DNA from: Talinum fruticosum
Taxonomy: Eukaryota; Streptophyta; Magnoliopsida; Caryophyllales; Talinaceae
Length of the DNA: 64,000 bases
Reading direction: 5' to 3'
Assembly (NCBI GenBank): GCA_021018815.1
Contig: JAITYX010000009.1
Span: forward strand, 4,466,501-4,530,500
This document shows positions 23,792-35,506 of this stretch, in pieces. How positions within the stretch are numbered: the first letter of the stretch is position 1; each line of letters opens with the position of its first letter. Below the pieces are notes generated by a model that was not told the DNA's origin, made no database searches, and was given only the letters and a program-made list of their open reading frames with translations. A program made the translations under genes and the position numbers.

Positions 23792-25799
23792 TGTAGGAAC
23801 CACGACCTTCCACCCCGAAAACCAGGTCGGGTCGCGCTTCCCCACGAATGCTTCACGTAGGGTTTTTAGAAAGATTTCAAAGAATGCTTTAGTGTTTTGA
23901 AGACGATTTTTGGAAGTGGGGATTGATCTCTTATTTAGAGTTTCGAATTTTATTGAGTCAAATTAAAGATGAATTAAATTAAATTGATTGGAGATATTAT
24001 TAATTATTTTATTTTAGAAATTATTTTCAGAATTCTCGGGATATATTTCTTAACCGAGCAAAATTAAAAAAACTAGGGTTTCACATTTTTCGTGAGGCTT
24101 TAGACCAAGATCAATGTGAGAACACTAATCTAGACCCAAGCTACGACCACTAACCACTTGGTGCTGGCCGAAGCTAGCACTCAGCGGTCGGGCGCCGGCC
24201 AAAGGTCGTGGCTGAATAAATCATCCTTAGCCTTTGGCCTGGTAGGCGAGTTTAGAAGCCCTAAATTTTGAACCTGTAGTTAGAAAAACAGAGATGCAAT
24301 TTGAATTGAAATAAAACAAAAAAAGAGGGAGTCGCCGATCAATGTTTAGGAAAGAAAAATTAACAAAAACAAAATAAATGATCTCTCAATCTTAGTATGG
24401 GAAAACTAAGACTAAAAGAGGCTAAAAAGTGACTCTATCGGTCTAGAACCGAGAATTGGATTCAGGGGCGAGGGTACGAAACATAAGGAAAACCCTTCCA
24501 TTCGGTCCATCCGAATACAACCATTACTAGTTTGAGTAATGAATTAAAATAACATACTAAACACAAGCGAGGCAACATGTTAAATGAAACTAAAGCAACC
24601 AAAACATGAATGAAATCGATAAAAGCAAATAAAAGGAAAGCGAGTAAAGAAAAATAAAAGTGAGAGAAAAGAAAAGCGAGAAATTTAAAGGATTACATTG
24701 AGGGAGGAGGAAATAAAAACGATACAACTCTTTTCCAAAATACGGAAAGCGATGAAAGCTTAAAAATAAATAACCATTTGAAGGCTGAATTGATTCCCTC
24801 GGGTTGTCTCACCTGCTCATCTAAATCTCCGCATTGGATCCGGGGATGCGACGGTGGTGCATCGGAAAAGGGGCTTTTGTGAGTTTTATGAAGGTAAGTT
24901 TGTAACGAATAGGAAAGATTAGCTTAATGAATGCCAAGAGATTAGAATAACTAAATATTAGTTAGCTCTTAGCAAGGATTTAGCGACGATGTTTAGTAAA
25001 AGGAATGTTTGAGGTTACTTTTCGGTAGAGTAACGCTTAAGGGAAGCCGTTTAAGGTAAAATACAGCAGCGTAGCACTAAGGCAAAAAGTTGTGCCAAAG
25101 TAAGAGCCAAGGCTCTCTATTCATAGGGAGAGGTCTAAGTCACAAATGACCTAAGGTTTGCCCTTGGTCAATCATCCAAAGTTACACAGAAATGGCGGTT
25201 AAAAATCGAACCAAAACCAAAGATTTAAGACCGGATAGAACCGGATAGGATCCCAATCGGGCGCCGGCCACCCGAGGATACCTAGGGTTTCATGCCCTTC
25301 CGTGCTTAAGAGGGAGTCTCCTGGCCAAAACGCAGCATTTCACATGAAACATCTAGGTAAGGGGCATCGGCCATACGATGTAGTTTTGAGGGAGAAAGCT
25401 CCTAGTCTTGGAGCTTAAATGTAGCACTTTGATACTTGTGATCATGAAACGCAATGTTTAACATCGTCTTTAGGTCTTCAACTCCGTGTTTGATTGGACA
25501 AAAGTGAAATGTATAATTTTGAGCTTGGAATTTTCCGGTACGTGACATTGGATTCCGTTGTCTCTAGAGGCTTGGCCCGGGCTTGGACTGTTCAAAAGAA
25601 AAAGGATTTTGGACCGACCCAAGGCAAAAGGCTATTTATTTGGTGATGAGGGGTTCTTTGTGGTTTAATAGCTTCGTCGCACCAATCAAATTCAGTCTAT
25701 GATCCAAATCCTCAAACATGACTTGGAATTTCATCATTGGGCCTAATACAAAATATAGAATTAAAGAAGATAAGGGATGACACTTTTTAGGTGTATACG
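23792..25799 (-). repeat. Tat element W 5' LTR (2008 bp)
   Basis: Ends in element sense with GGTTCCTACA at 23792 and begins near 25799 with CGTATACACC. It matches the X LTR at 38744-43479 in start, order and end. A CGCCGGCC-type GC island near 24170-24230 and 25260 stands in otherwise AT-rich sequence. No gene seen. Confidence 0.85.
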
Positions 25800-26415
25800 G
25801 TTGTAGGCTACCTTTTCAAGCGGTCCAATAGGATGTCTTCTAGTGGCATTGTCAAGCCTTTTCAATCTTTCAACCAACCATAACTTGCCAAGAGAAAGGA
25901 GAAGCTCTTATTGGTTAAGATTACTGATAAAGTCAAAACACTTTTTCAGATTTTAGTTTTTTGTTTTTAGTCAAGATTAATCATTATAATTAGTGTTAAT
26001 TAATTATGATTAGTCTTAATCTTTCCTTAATGACTAGGAAAGGTATTTTGAGCGGGAAAAGATCCCCTATATAAGGACATCCTGCTTCATGTAAGAACAA
26101 CTTTTGAATACATTATTTTTGGTTGTTGATGTCATAAGTGTATCTTCAACTTAGAAAGTTTGAGTGAATCAAACTTCTATCTTCAAAAATTCCCTAGCTA
26201 TTGTAGCTTAGTTTGTTAACCAAGTGGTGTTCTCCTAGGTCTTAGAAGTTCCCTACTTGGACCCAATCCTAGGCCATCTTCTTTGTTGCCCCTGTTTGAT
26301 TTCAAAGCTGGACACTCTGTCCCTTTTGAGTCAGCCAGGCACTATCCCCACTTTTTCCAGCCTCTTAGCTTTATCAATTATTGATAATAGCTATTCCCGC
26401 GGTTTGGATCCATCA
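25800..26415 (+). repeat. Element E 5' LTR, right half only
   Basis: Corresponds to about 32620-33165 of the 3' LTR and ends GGATCCATCA. The left half is missing because W lies at 25799. No gene; the start of the open frame at 26381 overlaps its edge by chance. Confidence 0.88.
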
Positions 26416-26432
26416 TTTGGTATCGAGCTTTA
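26416..26432 (+). promoter_or_regulatory. Element E primer binding site
   Basis: TTTGGTATCGAGCTTTAG directly after the LTR, Met-tRNA type. Confidence 0.8.
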
Positions 26433-26599
26433 GAGTCCCTCCTTTAGCCTTGTACCCTTCCATCCAAACGCAATTCCCATTAGCTATAAAACAAACCGGC
26501 TACAAAGTGTCATCTAGCTTCAGTGTTGAGCGAAGCTTGACCAAACCCCGAGAGAGAAGCAAGCACAAGTTAAATACTTGACTAAATAGTTAGGGAAAC

Positions 26600-27242
26600 A
26601 ACTGAAAGAGAAGTTTGAGAATCCGAGAGATTTTAGAGAATCGAGTGTTCATGAAAAATTTGAAGGAAGCGCTGATGAAGAGAGAATTCAGAAAGAGTCT
26701 AAGTCTTCGAGAGGAAGACCTCATTCAAACTCCTAGAGGAAGACGTGAAAGGAGACATAAGAGAAGCATTTTTTACATCAAAGTTGACATCCCGGACTTT
26801 GAAGGTAAGTTAGATCCTGATATCTTTCTGGATTAGCTTCAAAATGTTGAGAGATTATTTGATTATAAGGAAGTCCCTGGCTCTAAGAAAGTGAAGTTAG
26901 TTGCACTTAAGTTGAGGCACCATGCTTCAATTTGGTGGCCGAATGTTCAAAATAAGAGAGTTAAGAGAGGACAAGAAAAGATCAAAACTTAGAGGAGAAT
27001 GAAGAAGGAGTTGAAAGATATGTTCTTGCCAGGTCATTATTTGTAGGATAACTTTCTAAAGTTGCAGAGATTGAGGCAAGGAGCAAGCTGTTGAGGAGTA
27101 CACTAGAGAATTTGAGAACCTCATCTAGAAGTGTGATTTATCCGAGAATGATCAACAAACTTTGGTGAGATACTTGTAAGGAATGGAAGAGAAGATTACA
27201 AGTGTAGTGGAGTTGCAGCCATATACCACCCTTGATGATCTT
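26600..27242 (+). pseudogene. gag: Element E gag, first part
   Basis: Basic N-terminus (GRRERRHKRS) followed by DIPDFEGKLDPDIFLD at about 26785-26836, the usual start of the capsid region in chromovirus gag. Later pieces read KLVALKLR..ASIWW, LP..Y and, near 27110-27240, VEEYTREFENL, RYL.GMEEKI and ELQPYTTLDDL. The reading frame then meets the solo copia LTR. Stops and frameshifts are present. Confidence 0.82.
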
Positions 27243-28429
27243 TGAAGGTTTGCTCTTAAAGAGGCTAAGTCACCCTAGAGAGGGGTGAATAGGGTGATGA
27301 AAGATTTTTAAAAAATCGAACTCTTTTTGCACAAAACGGAGCAGAAATAGATTCTGAGTCTAGTTGGACTCGGAAAGTTAAACACTTAGAAATACGTGAA
27401 AACCCTCCCGGGGTAAAAAACCACGGACGGTGCTAATACAAGCGAGCAAGTCAAATCCACTAATTGAATCCTCAATTATAAAGGAAGGACTCTAACCAAA
27501 ATTTCTCCCTTAGACAATTCCTTTACAAGTTTTCCTAAACTCAAAAGTTCCCTTATATGATCTAATACTTTCTTACTAAGTTCACCTTCACAATCAGAGA
27601 CAAGCTGATCTAAGTTAGCCCTTACAGCTCAGTCAAGGGACTTAGAAAGAAAGTAAAAGTGATTACAAGACTTTCTTTACAACTCGTAAAGTAAGAGATT
27701 AAAGATTAGGAGTTGTAAGTCGAAGATTGAGTAAGAATGCACTAAGAGTGTTAAGCAATGTGTTTAGCAATATATTCAAGCAAATCTTCAAGTCTTGTGG
27801 AGTGGCTTATATTTATGAGCACTAAGGCGGAATAACCGTTGAGACTTGTTCCGAACCGATAAGCTTCATTAGTCGCTGTAACGGCTAGTCCGAGTCACTC
27901 GTAAAAGATTCGTTGAGATGTGAACGTTGTGTAACGGTTCTTGGCTCCAAAAGATGGTCCAAGATTAGCATAGATAATAATTAAATAAAAGCAATTAAGC
28001 ACTTAATTATCTTCAGCCTAAAAGAGTGGAATTTTCTAAGTCTAATATCCATTAGGTTCATATTCCATTTTGAGTCAATCCTTAAAATGATCAAGTTAGA
28101 GAGAATACAATATCGGGATACATGAACTTGATCGAGCAAATAATTCTCCATAAATAAATTGACTTAGAAATTAGAATTAACGCAATAATTCAATTTTCAC
28201 TTGAAACACAAATTCAGTACTCAAAATAGAAGTGTTAGAGAAATTATTTACTCATGCGATAATTCCGAGTTGTGTCTCGAGTGGGTCGAAACACAGTTCG
28301 AGTGATATGCAAATTAATTGGTTTCGAACGGGTCGAACAGGATGAAAACTTATATACGAGTTTCTATAAGGCTTAGAATGACTTAGAATCAAAACCCAAG
28401 AGAGATAAAAAGTTATACATGAGTCTTCA
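27243..28429 (-). repeat. Solo copia LTR (1187 bp, internally deleted) in E gag
   Basis: Reverse copia-family LTR, TGAAGG... to ...GTCTTCA. It is about 300 bp shorter than the other copies: sequence between the TTGGCTCC and GGTCCAAGATTA motifs is missing. Flanks ATCTT and ATTTG agree at only three of five bases, so the target duplication has decayed or was altered. Confidence 0.88.
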
Positions 28430-28780
28430 ATTTGAGCTCTCTAGCTCACAAAGTAGATATACAGCGGAGATCTCGAGGAAAAGGAGAGTCTACCAAGACA
28501 CCCTACAAGCCCAAGCAACTACCCAAATCCCCCATATTACTCCCCCAAAACCACCCCACCCTCAGCCCTCAAAATAAAACCCCTCCACCTCATAACTAAA
28601 AAACCCCACAGGCCCCTCGAAACCAAGTCCCAAACCCATTGAAACCCACGGATGTTTCAGGTGCCAAGGACTAGGGCACTATGCCTCAAAATGTCCTAAC
28701 AAGAAGATCATTTCACCTGGCTGCCTCAAAAGAATTTTAGGAGATGAAAAAGGAGTCGAATCAGAATATTGCCTACAGGA
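28430..28780 (+). pseudogene. gag: Element E gag, second part with CCHC knuckle
   Basis: After the solo LTR the frame resumes with LAHKVDIQ-like sequence and a Pro/Lys-rich linker. A perfectly spaced zinc knuckle CFRCQGLGHYASKCP is encoded at 28653-28697 (Cys-X2-Cys-X4-His-X4-Cys), the nucleocapsid RNA-binding motif. Confidence 0.88.
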
Positions 28781-31700
28781 GAGTGATGAGCCTATAGAAG
28801 AAGGAGTTGATGAAGGAGATCATCTAATTCTCAAAAGGACCCTCACTGGGTTTGCTTGAGTTAAGAAATCGGGAGTAGAGGAAAACGTCTTCCACATAAG
28901 ATGCACCGTGAGTGGCGAAGTGCGCTCGTTGATTATTGATTGAGGAAGTTGTACCAATGTGGCATCCAAATCCATGATGGACAAATTGAACCTATGACTC
29001 GACCCCTCATCTAACCCCCTACAGACATTCAATTGTTAAACCAAAGGAAAGGTATCCAAGTAACCTCTAAATGTCTTGTTGTTTTGTCTATAGGCAAGTC
29101 ATATAGAGATGAAATTTAGTGTGATGTAATCCCTATGGATGCTTGTCATTTATTATTAGGGAGACCTTGGTTGTTTGATAGGGATGCCATAAATTATGGT
29201 AGGTTGAACACCTACACTTTTGTGAAAGATAAGAAGAAAATCACCCTCGCCCCTCTTAAACTCTCCTAATTTCGAAACCCTTACAGAATTCCCAAGCTTT
29301 TGTCTTACTTATTGACTTGTTGAAGTCTCACCAGCATGAGTTTGAGTCACTCAAATTCGGCTTATGCTTGGGCAGGAAGCCGACACAACCATGTCTACTA
29401 CCCATCCTTTGTTAACCCCTTTACTACAAAAATTTTCCCATGTGTTCCCTATAAAATTCCCCCTGCCTACCTCTAAAGAGAAAAATTCAGCGTAGAATTG
29501 ATCTCTACCCAAATGCTCCACTACCTAACAAACTAGCCTACAAAATGAACCCTAGAGATACAACGAAGTACATAGGCGAGGTTGATGAGCTGTTGGCAAA
29601 AGGAATAATCGGGGAGAGTCCGAGCCCTTATGCGAGTGCCTACCCTGCTTTTCCCAAAGAAAAATGGCACTCGAGAGAATGTGCGTAAATAGTAGAGCCA
29701 TTAACAAGATCACCATTAAGTATATATTTCCTATTCCTAAATTGGAAGCCTTACTTAATGAGTTACATGGGTCCTCGGTTTTTCAAAAGTGGACCTCGAA
29801 GTGGCTACTATCATATCAAAATATATGAAGGGAATGAATAGAAGACAACCTTTGAGACTAAGGTTGGCCTGTATGAGTGGCTTGTGATGCCCTTTGGCCT
29901 ATCCAATGTCCCCTCTCATGAGGCTGATGAACCAGGTGTTGAAACCACTCATAAGGAAATGTGTGGTTGTGTGCTTTGATGTTCTTGTGGTTTATAACAG
30001 AAGCTGTCAAGGAGCATTCTAACCACCTCAAAATAGTTCTACGGATTCTATCCCATGAGAAGCTTTATGGCAACTTGGAAAAGTGTCAATTTTTAACTTC
30101 ACAAGTTACTTTTCTTGGCTTTATTTTGTCTCGAACAGGGAATGCTAATTGATGATGAGAAGATTCTAGCCATCCAAGAGTGGCCGGTTCTAACCACTAT
30201 CACCCAAGTGAGGAGATTCCATGGATTTGCCTCATTTTACAAGATATTTTTCAAAGATTTCAACACAACCATGGCCCCCATGACTAAACATTTAAAAGAG
30301 AAGAAGTTCGAGTAAACCGAACCAGCTCAAAAAGCCTTTGAAGACGTCAAGCCGAGGCTAATTTCAACCCCAATACTAGCCCCGCTCTGATTTCTCAAAG
30401 CTATTTGAAGTGAAATGCAATGCATCCAGAGTTGGCATAGGAGCTGTGCTAACCCAAGAAGGCAAGCATGTTTCCTACTTCAATGAGAAGCTTAACGACA
30501 CTAGGAGGAAGTACTCCACCTATGATAAACAGTTTTATGCTAACATAAGAGCTCTTAAACATTGGAGACACTACCTTATTGGTTCCGAGTTCATCTTACA
30601 CTCGGACTATGAAGCACTAAAGTACATTCAAGGACAACACAAACTTGACCCAAGACATGCTAAGTAGGTTGAGTATCTACAGTCTTACCACTTCAAAATC
30701 AAGCATAAAGTTGGACACTTAAATAGAGGTATTGATGCTCTGTCTTGGAGGTACTTGTTACTTTACGTGCGTGATTCCTGAGTTATTGGTTTTGAGTTGA
30801 TCAAGAGTCAATATGCTAAAGATGTTGATTTTAAGGAGACTTTTTAGAAATGTTGTAAGCATCCTATTCGAAAGTTTCTCGCAGAACAAGGTTATTTGCT
30901 CAAGGGTACTAGATTGTGTATTCCTCGAGGAGGATACAGAGAGTTATTGATTCAAGTGTTGCATGTCTGGCGCTTTTGCTAGTCATTTTGGAGTGTAGAA
31001 GACCACGACCATGCTAAAGGAGCGTTATTTCTGGCCTAAGATGGCCCGAGATGTCGAGCATTACATCAAGAGGTGTGCAACTTGCTAGTTGGCCTAAAGC
31101 CACACCCTGCCCCAAGGTTTGTAGATTCTATTGCCTTGTCCAAGAATGTCCTTGGGAGGATGTCGACCTCAATTTCATTACAAGTCTACCCCGGACACAA
31201 AGGTCTAAGGACTCTATAATGGTGGTAGTTGACGAGGTTTTCGAAAATGGCTCATTTTATACCTTATCATACAACATCCGATGCTTCTAAGGCGGCTAAC
31301 TCTGTATTTTAAGGAAGTTGTTAAGCTACACGGTATTCCCAGGAGCATGGTCTCGGACAGAGATTCTAAGTTCCTCAGCCATTTATGGATTACACTATGG
31401 AGGAAAATGGGAACCACCCTCAAATTCAACACTACCTGTTATCCCCAGATTGATGGTCAAACAGAGGTGACAAATAGAACGTTAGGTACCCCGCTCGGAA
31501 TTCTTATTAAGAAGAACATCCGAGAGTGGGATGAGTTGTTACCTCATGCTGAGTTTGCCTATAACGGAACTCCGAGCAAAGCCAATGGTCAATCCCCCTT
31601 TCAAGTAGTCTATGGACTCAACCTTCTCACCCCACTTGATTTGGTTCCTATTTCTACCCCTACTAGGCACGAGTTGGGAAGGAGAACAATAAGTCAAGGA

Positions 31701-31990
31701 GATCAAAGACATTCACAACAAGGTGAAAGAGAGGATTGAAAAATCCAATGTTGTAGCCAAGTTTTGTGTAGATAGGCATCGAAAGGAAGCCCATTTCCAA
31801 CCAGGAGACGTTGTGTGGATACATATGAGAAATGAGATATTTCCTTCTAAAAGGAAGTTTAAGTTGCTTGCCAAGGTCGGATTGTCCTTTCGAGGTCTTT
31901 GGAGCAAGTAGGTCCAAATGCCTACAAAATTAATCTACCTAGAGAGTATGGACTCTCGGCCACATTCAATGTAGCTGACCTAAAGCCCTA
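28781..31990 (+). pseudogene. pol: Element E pol: protease, RT, RNase H, integrase
   Basis: Domains in order. Protease: LIID-stop-GSCTNVAS at 28929-28967, with a stop where the active-site Gly should be. RT at about 29500-30320: [22 protein letters not shown] near 29870-29915, and the catalytic box degraded to CFDVLVVYN near 29965-29995, so one Asp is lost. RNase H is an open stretch at 30410-30667 (NASRVGIGAVLTQEGK, KYSTYDKQFYA, RHYL), where the usual first Asp of CDAS is Asn. Integrase: zinc region about 30870-31090, core at 31140-31500 with PRTQRSKDSIMVVVDE, SMVSDRDSKFLSH and QIDGQTEVTNRTLG retaining D, D and E, then the C-terminal FNVADLKP near 31965. The best-preserved frame is 31281-31739. 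Non-functional. Confidence 0.93.
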
Positions 31991-32036
31991 ATGTGGTGAA
32001 GATGAGGATCTGCCGAGTTTGAGGACAAACTCTTTT

Positions 32037-32050
32037 CAAGAAGGAGGGAA
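32037..32050 (+). promoter_or_regulatory. Element E polypurine tract
   Basis: CAAGAAGGAGGGAA directly before the 3' LTR start. Confidence 0.85.
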
Positions 32051-33165
32051 TGATGGAAATATTCCATCATCTCAAACAACTGACTCGGAATCCACTAAAC
32101 ACGAGCAATTCTAAGCCAGCAATGAAGCGAGTCTAATAACTTAGCCATGGTGATTAAAGATACGAAGGAAAGTTTTAGTCCAGGAGTAATGGGCCTGGAT
32201 CAATGCAAAGGACAAATCAAATATCCTAACTTATCAATCTTATCTCGCACCTGAACTCATCTCACTCGGTTTCGAGTGACCTCTATTATTTGTTACTTGA
32301 ACAATTTTAGTTGTTTTGTTGAGAATAATCGTGGTTTGTAATAATTTAAGACAATTATGTATTGTTTTATGTAGTTGTTTGCAGAGTGTTTATGCTTGTA
32401 AGTTTTCAAAGGATTGAAACAGCTTTTCGACTCGATTAGAAATAGGAGCCACACTCTTGTCCAGTTAATGGTGATTAATTTCCAGTATGAAGAAGGAGTC
32501 TTTCCGAGTCCGGAAAATCCACAAGCCTCCCTTAGAAGAAGAAGAAATCAGATTTAGAAGACTTTTGTCAAGTCAGCCACATTTCGAGCCTCAAAAACTA
32601 GCCCACTTGTAAGCTAGTTCCTATGCTTGCAACCTACCTTTTTCAAATGGTCCAATAGGATGTCTTCTACTGGCATTGTCAAGCCTTTTGAGTCTTTCTA
32701 ACCAACCACAACTTGCCAAACAAAAGGAGAAGCTCTTTTTGGTTCAGATTACTCGATATAGTCATAACACTTTTGTAGATTTCTGTTTTATGCTTTCAAT
32801 CAAGATGAATCATTGTAATTAGTGTTAATTAATTATGATTAGTGTTAATCTTTCCTTAATGACCATTAGTGTATCTTCAACTTAGAACATTTGAGTGAAT
32901 CAAACTTCTGTCTTTAAAAATTTCCTAGTTGTTTTAGCTTGGTTTAGCAACCAAGCGGTGTTCTCCTAGGTCTTCGAAGTTCCCTGCTGGATCAAATCCC
33001 ATGCCATCTTCTTTGTTGCCCTCGTTTGATTTCAAAGCTGGACACGAGTGTCGCTTTTGAGTCAACTAGGCACTATCCCTTGTTTTACTTTCAAACCCCA
33101 CCTTTTCCAGCCTCTTAGCTTTATCAATTATTGATAACAACTATTCCCACAGTTTGAATCCATCA
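32051..33165 (+). repeat. Element E 3' LTR (1115 bp)
   Basis: Begins TGATGGA and ends TCCATCA, a perfect 7-bp inverted terminal repeat. Its right half repeats 25800-26415. No gene inside. Confidence 0.92.
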
Positions 33166-34993
33166 GGGGCTTACGTGTCGGGGCTAAGCACTCCACTCCT
33201 GAGAAAGATTCGGACAATTACATGGCCTTGTGCGGCCTATACAATATTATCGAGGTATGCTCGTCCTCCTTATTCTTTGAACATTTATCTTGAATGGATA
33301 GACAATTACATACCCTTGTGTGGCCTATAAAAGATTATCCATGTATGCTCGTCATCCTTAATCTTCGAACATTTATTTTGAATGGATAAAAGGTTTACTT
33401 GTGGGGTAAACTTGTAGTCGTGGCTATATGAGTACTTTCCCCAATTTTCACCCGGTTCGAGGAATCATCCATCTTTCCTGGCATGAGTGGATGGGAAAAG
33501 ATCCATCTTAGGCTATAGAATGTGCTTGGGATTACATGTTTAAGATCGGCCCTCAACAATGTGGTTATGTTATGTCATTTTATAACCCAAATTTCAAGCT
33601 AAAAATGGCCCAATATTTTTCTCGCTCTTTAGTTTCAATTTCGCCTCGACCCACGGCTTGATATGGGCTCGTGGCCGTGGCCATGGTGAGGCCGGCGCCA
33701 GCCAAAGGTCGTGTCTCACTAGTCTCGTCGACTTGTTTGCTTTGTCGCTTCATGGGTCATGTGTATGTGTAAGCTAACTTTCATCCTTGGTCTCAAAGTC
33801 AGCTCTCTTCAAGCTTTCGGGTCGTGAGGGAGTTGAGTGAGAGATGAATTTTGTTTGAAGGTCCATTTGGCTTTTGTTGGTACCTTGGCGAGCGGGTTAA
33901 ACCCTAAATCCACTTTAATACGTAGCCGCCTTTTGTCCCGCAAGACCCGCCATAGATTGTGTTCCACTTCCGTTTAATTACCCAAAAAGCAAGAAGAAAT
34001 GACCACCGGGTACCCCTACTTTCATTTCTTGGATGCGAGCTCATCTTAATCACAATACTTAGGGCAAATCATAACCCGAATTGTAATCTTTATTTTTCTC
34101 TCTTTTTAATTACATTTCTAGTATGAAAATTAATCTCACATTTATGTAGATTCTTCGAGAGACATCCACATTTTGAGTCTTGAGGTTGATGTGTCTCAGC
34201 TCGGAGAGCCCCCACGTATTGTCGGAATTCCCGAACTTCCCGAGTCAGCAAGCATCAAGCATGGGTCACCCATTCCCTAGGAACTAGAAAGGGGTAAGAG
34301 TATAATGCTCATCTTGCTTTTAGTTGTGTGTTAAAAGAAATGATATTCTAATATGATGAAATTCCAAGTATGACAGGGAGCAATCGCGGACTATATCCAT
34401 CCGATTGTAGTCCACCCTCCATGTCATCAAAGATTTCTTCTCTAAACGTACATTTTGATCATTTCGGGTAATCCTCATGAGTTAGGTGCTAATTAATGAG
34501 TTCTTAGTTTATGTGCCAATCACTCTTTCACTTTTATGGGATCGTTGTTCATGGTCCCTCTTTCGAGAGATTTCCTAGGTAGTTATGGGATGCATGCTTA
34601 TACTACAAGACAAATAAAGATGTCATCCAATGAGTACTCGCTAGAGCTGGCACTTCAAGATGTTCATCACGACATTCTCATGAGCGGAGTGCTTCGGAAG
34701 TTGGGCCAAGCTCTTCTACACCTAGGCCTAGTTCCTTTGATGTTGGTCCTCGCTCTTTTATAGCCGGTGTGGACGTCATCCCTTTGCAAGCTCTTGACTC
34801 GAATGACAACTCGTACAATTTTTGTTGGATTTCCTATAGTGTGCTTTATTATGAGGCCTCACAACCAATTTGGGATTGCGTGCCTAGCTCTTCACATGCG
34901 GCAGAAGATGGGCGAGCTTCAACATCGATCGTACAAGACATGGGCAATTACATCTTTGGCGACATTGATGGCGATGACGATGAAGAAGATTGA
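33166..34993 (+). pseudogene. Tat antisense gene aORF1, PMD-like (element Y), 5'-truncated
   Basis: Coding strand is opposite to Y pol. The readable C-terminal half includes LYEYFPQFSP near 33425-33455, which resembles the W.YE.FP segment of plant mobile domain proteins. Next come IHILSLEVDV-like pieces near 34150 and a C-terminus closing with NYIFGDIDGDDDEED and a TGA stop at about 34993. Three intron-like gaps line up with X: 34083-34149 (GT..AG, 67 bp), 34294-34376 (GT..AG, 83 bp), and one starting GT at 34468 whose expected AG is changed. The last exon is nearly intact (74 aa, 34769-34993). The N-terminal part is missing where E inserted. The PMD label rests on motif memory and is moderately certain. 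Confidence 0.62.
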
Positions 34994-35506
34994 ATTACCA
35001 CTTGTAGGGTGCTTTGTAATTTAATATTAATGTGTTTTGGACCATTATTAGACTCTATGTAATGGGATAAATAGGAAAAATCGATCTAAATGCTTGCTTT
35101 ATTATATGGTGCGAAAAATTTCAAAGACCAATTCAATAAAAAAATAGCCCCCATTCCCCCAAATAGAAAATAATAAAAATAAAAATGGGAAATGGTAAGT
35201 TGTATGGTCCTATGTAACCGGTTGTAAATCGTAAACGTAAATGAGCTTAGAGCAAAACTAGCCCACTGCAGGAGACACTTGAACCGAAAAGGGGTGGTGA
35301 ACCGGCCGGCTAAACCGCCGTCGATTAAGAGCCCGACTTGGGCCCGCTTGGCCTGGGCAGCATGACGTACGAGAGAGGGACCTGGAAATTTGATGTAAAA
35401 GGGAGACTACAAGCAAGATTCCGAAAAATACTTTCACAAAGTGATTTAGAACTTCCTCAAAGTTGAACCCTAAACAACTTGTAACTTATCACTTTTACTT
35501 CCAAAA
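34994..35506 (+). other. Element Y spacer between aORF1 and aORF2
   Basis: No gene. An A-rich run at 35130-35190 corresponds to 50300-50370 in X. The duplicated TATAAATA seen in X before aORF2 is not preserved here. Confidence 0.5.

Larger units (their letters stand above)
20989..25799 (-). mobile_element. Tat-type gypsy element W, 5' part only
   Basis: Minus-strand Ty3/gypsy element with 5' LTR (23792-25799), a PBS starting TGGCGACTC, a long leader and gag. Pol and the 3' end are absent because the sequence breaks at 20988 into copia A. Its LTR start lies directly beside an interior point of E's 5' LTR, so W inserted into E. LTR and leader are the same family as element X. Confidence 0.82.
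25800..33165 (+). mobile_element. Chromovirus-like gypsy element E, nested
   Basis: Plus-strand Ty3/gypsy element: partial 5' LTR, Met-type PBS, gag, protease, RT, RNase H, integrase, PPT and full 3' LTR. It sits in the antisense aORF1 of Tat element Y, and its own 5' LTR is broken by W. The integrase follows RNase H, as in Metaviridae. No chromodomain is visible. The end of pol (FNVADLKP...LRTNSFQEGGND) resembles CRM-clade elements, so a CRM-like assignment is my inference. Confidence 0.85.

Noticed and set aside
24170..24230. GCCGGC-rich patches as a CpG island of a host gene
   Set aside because: They recur at homologous places in Tat LTRs (25260, 39130, 42930) and internal sequence, so they belong to the element.
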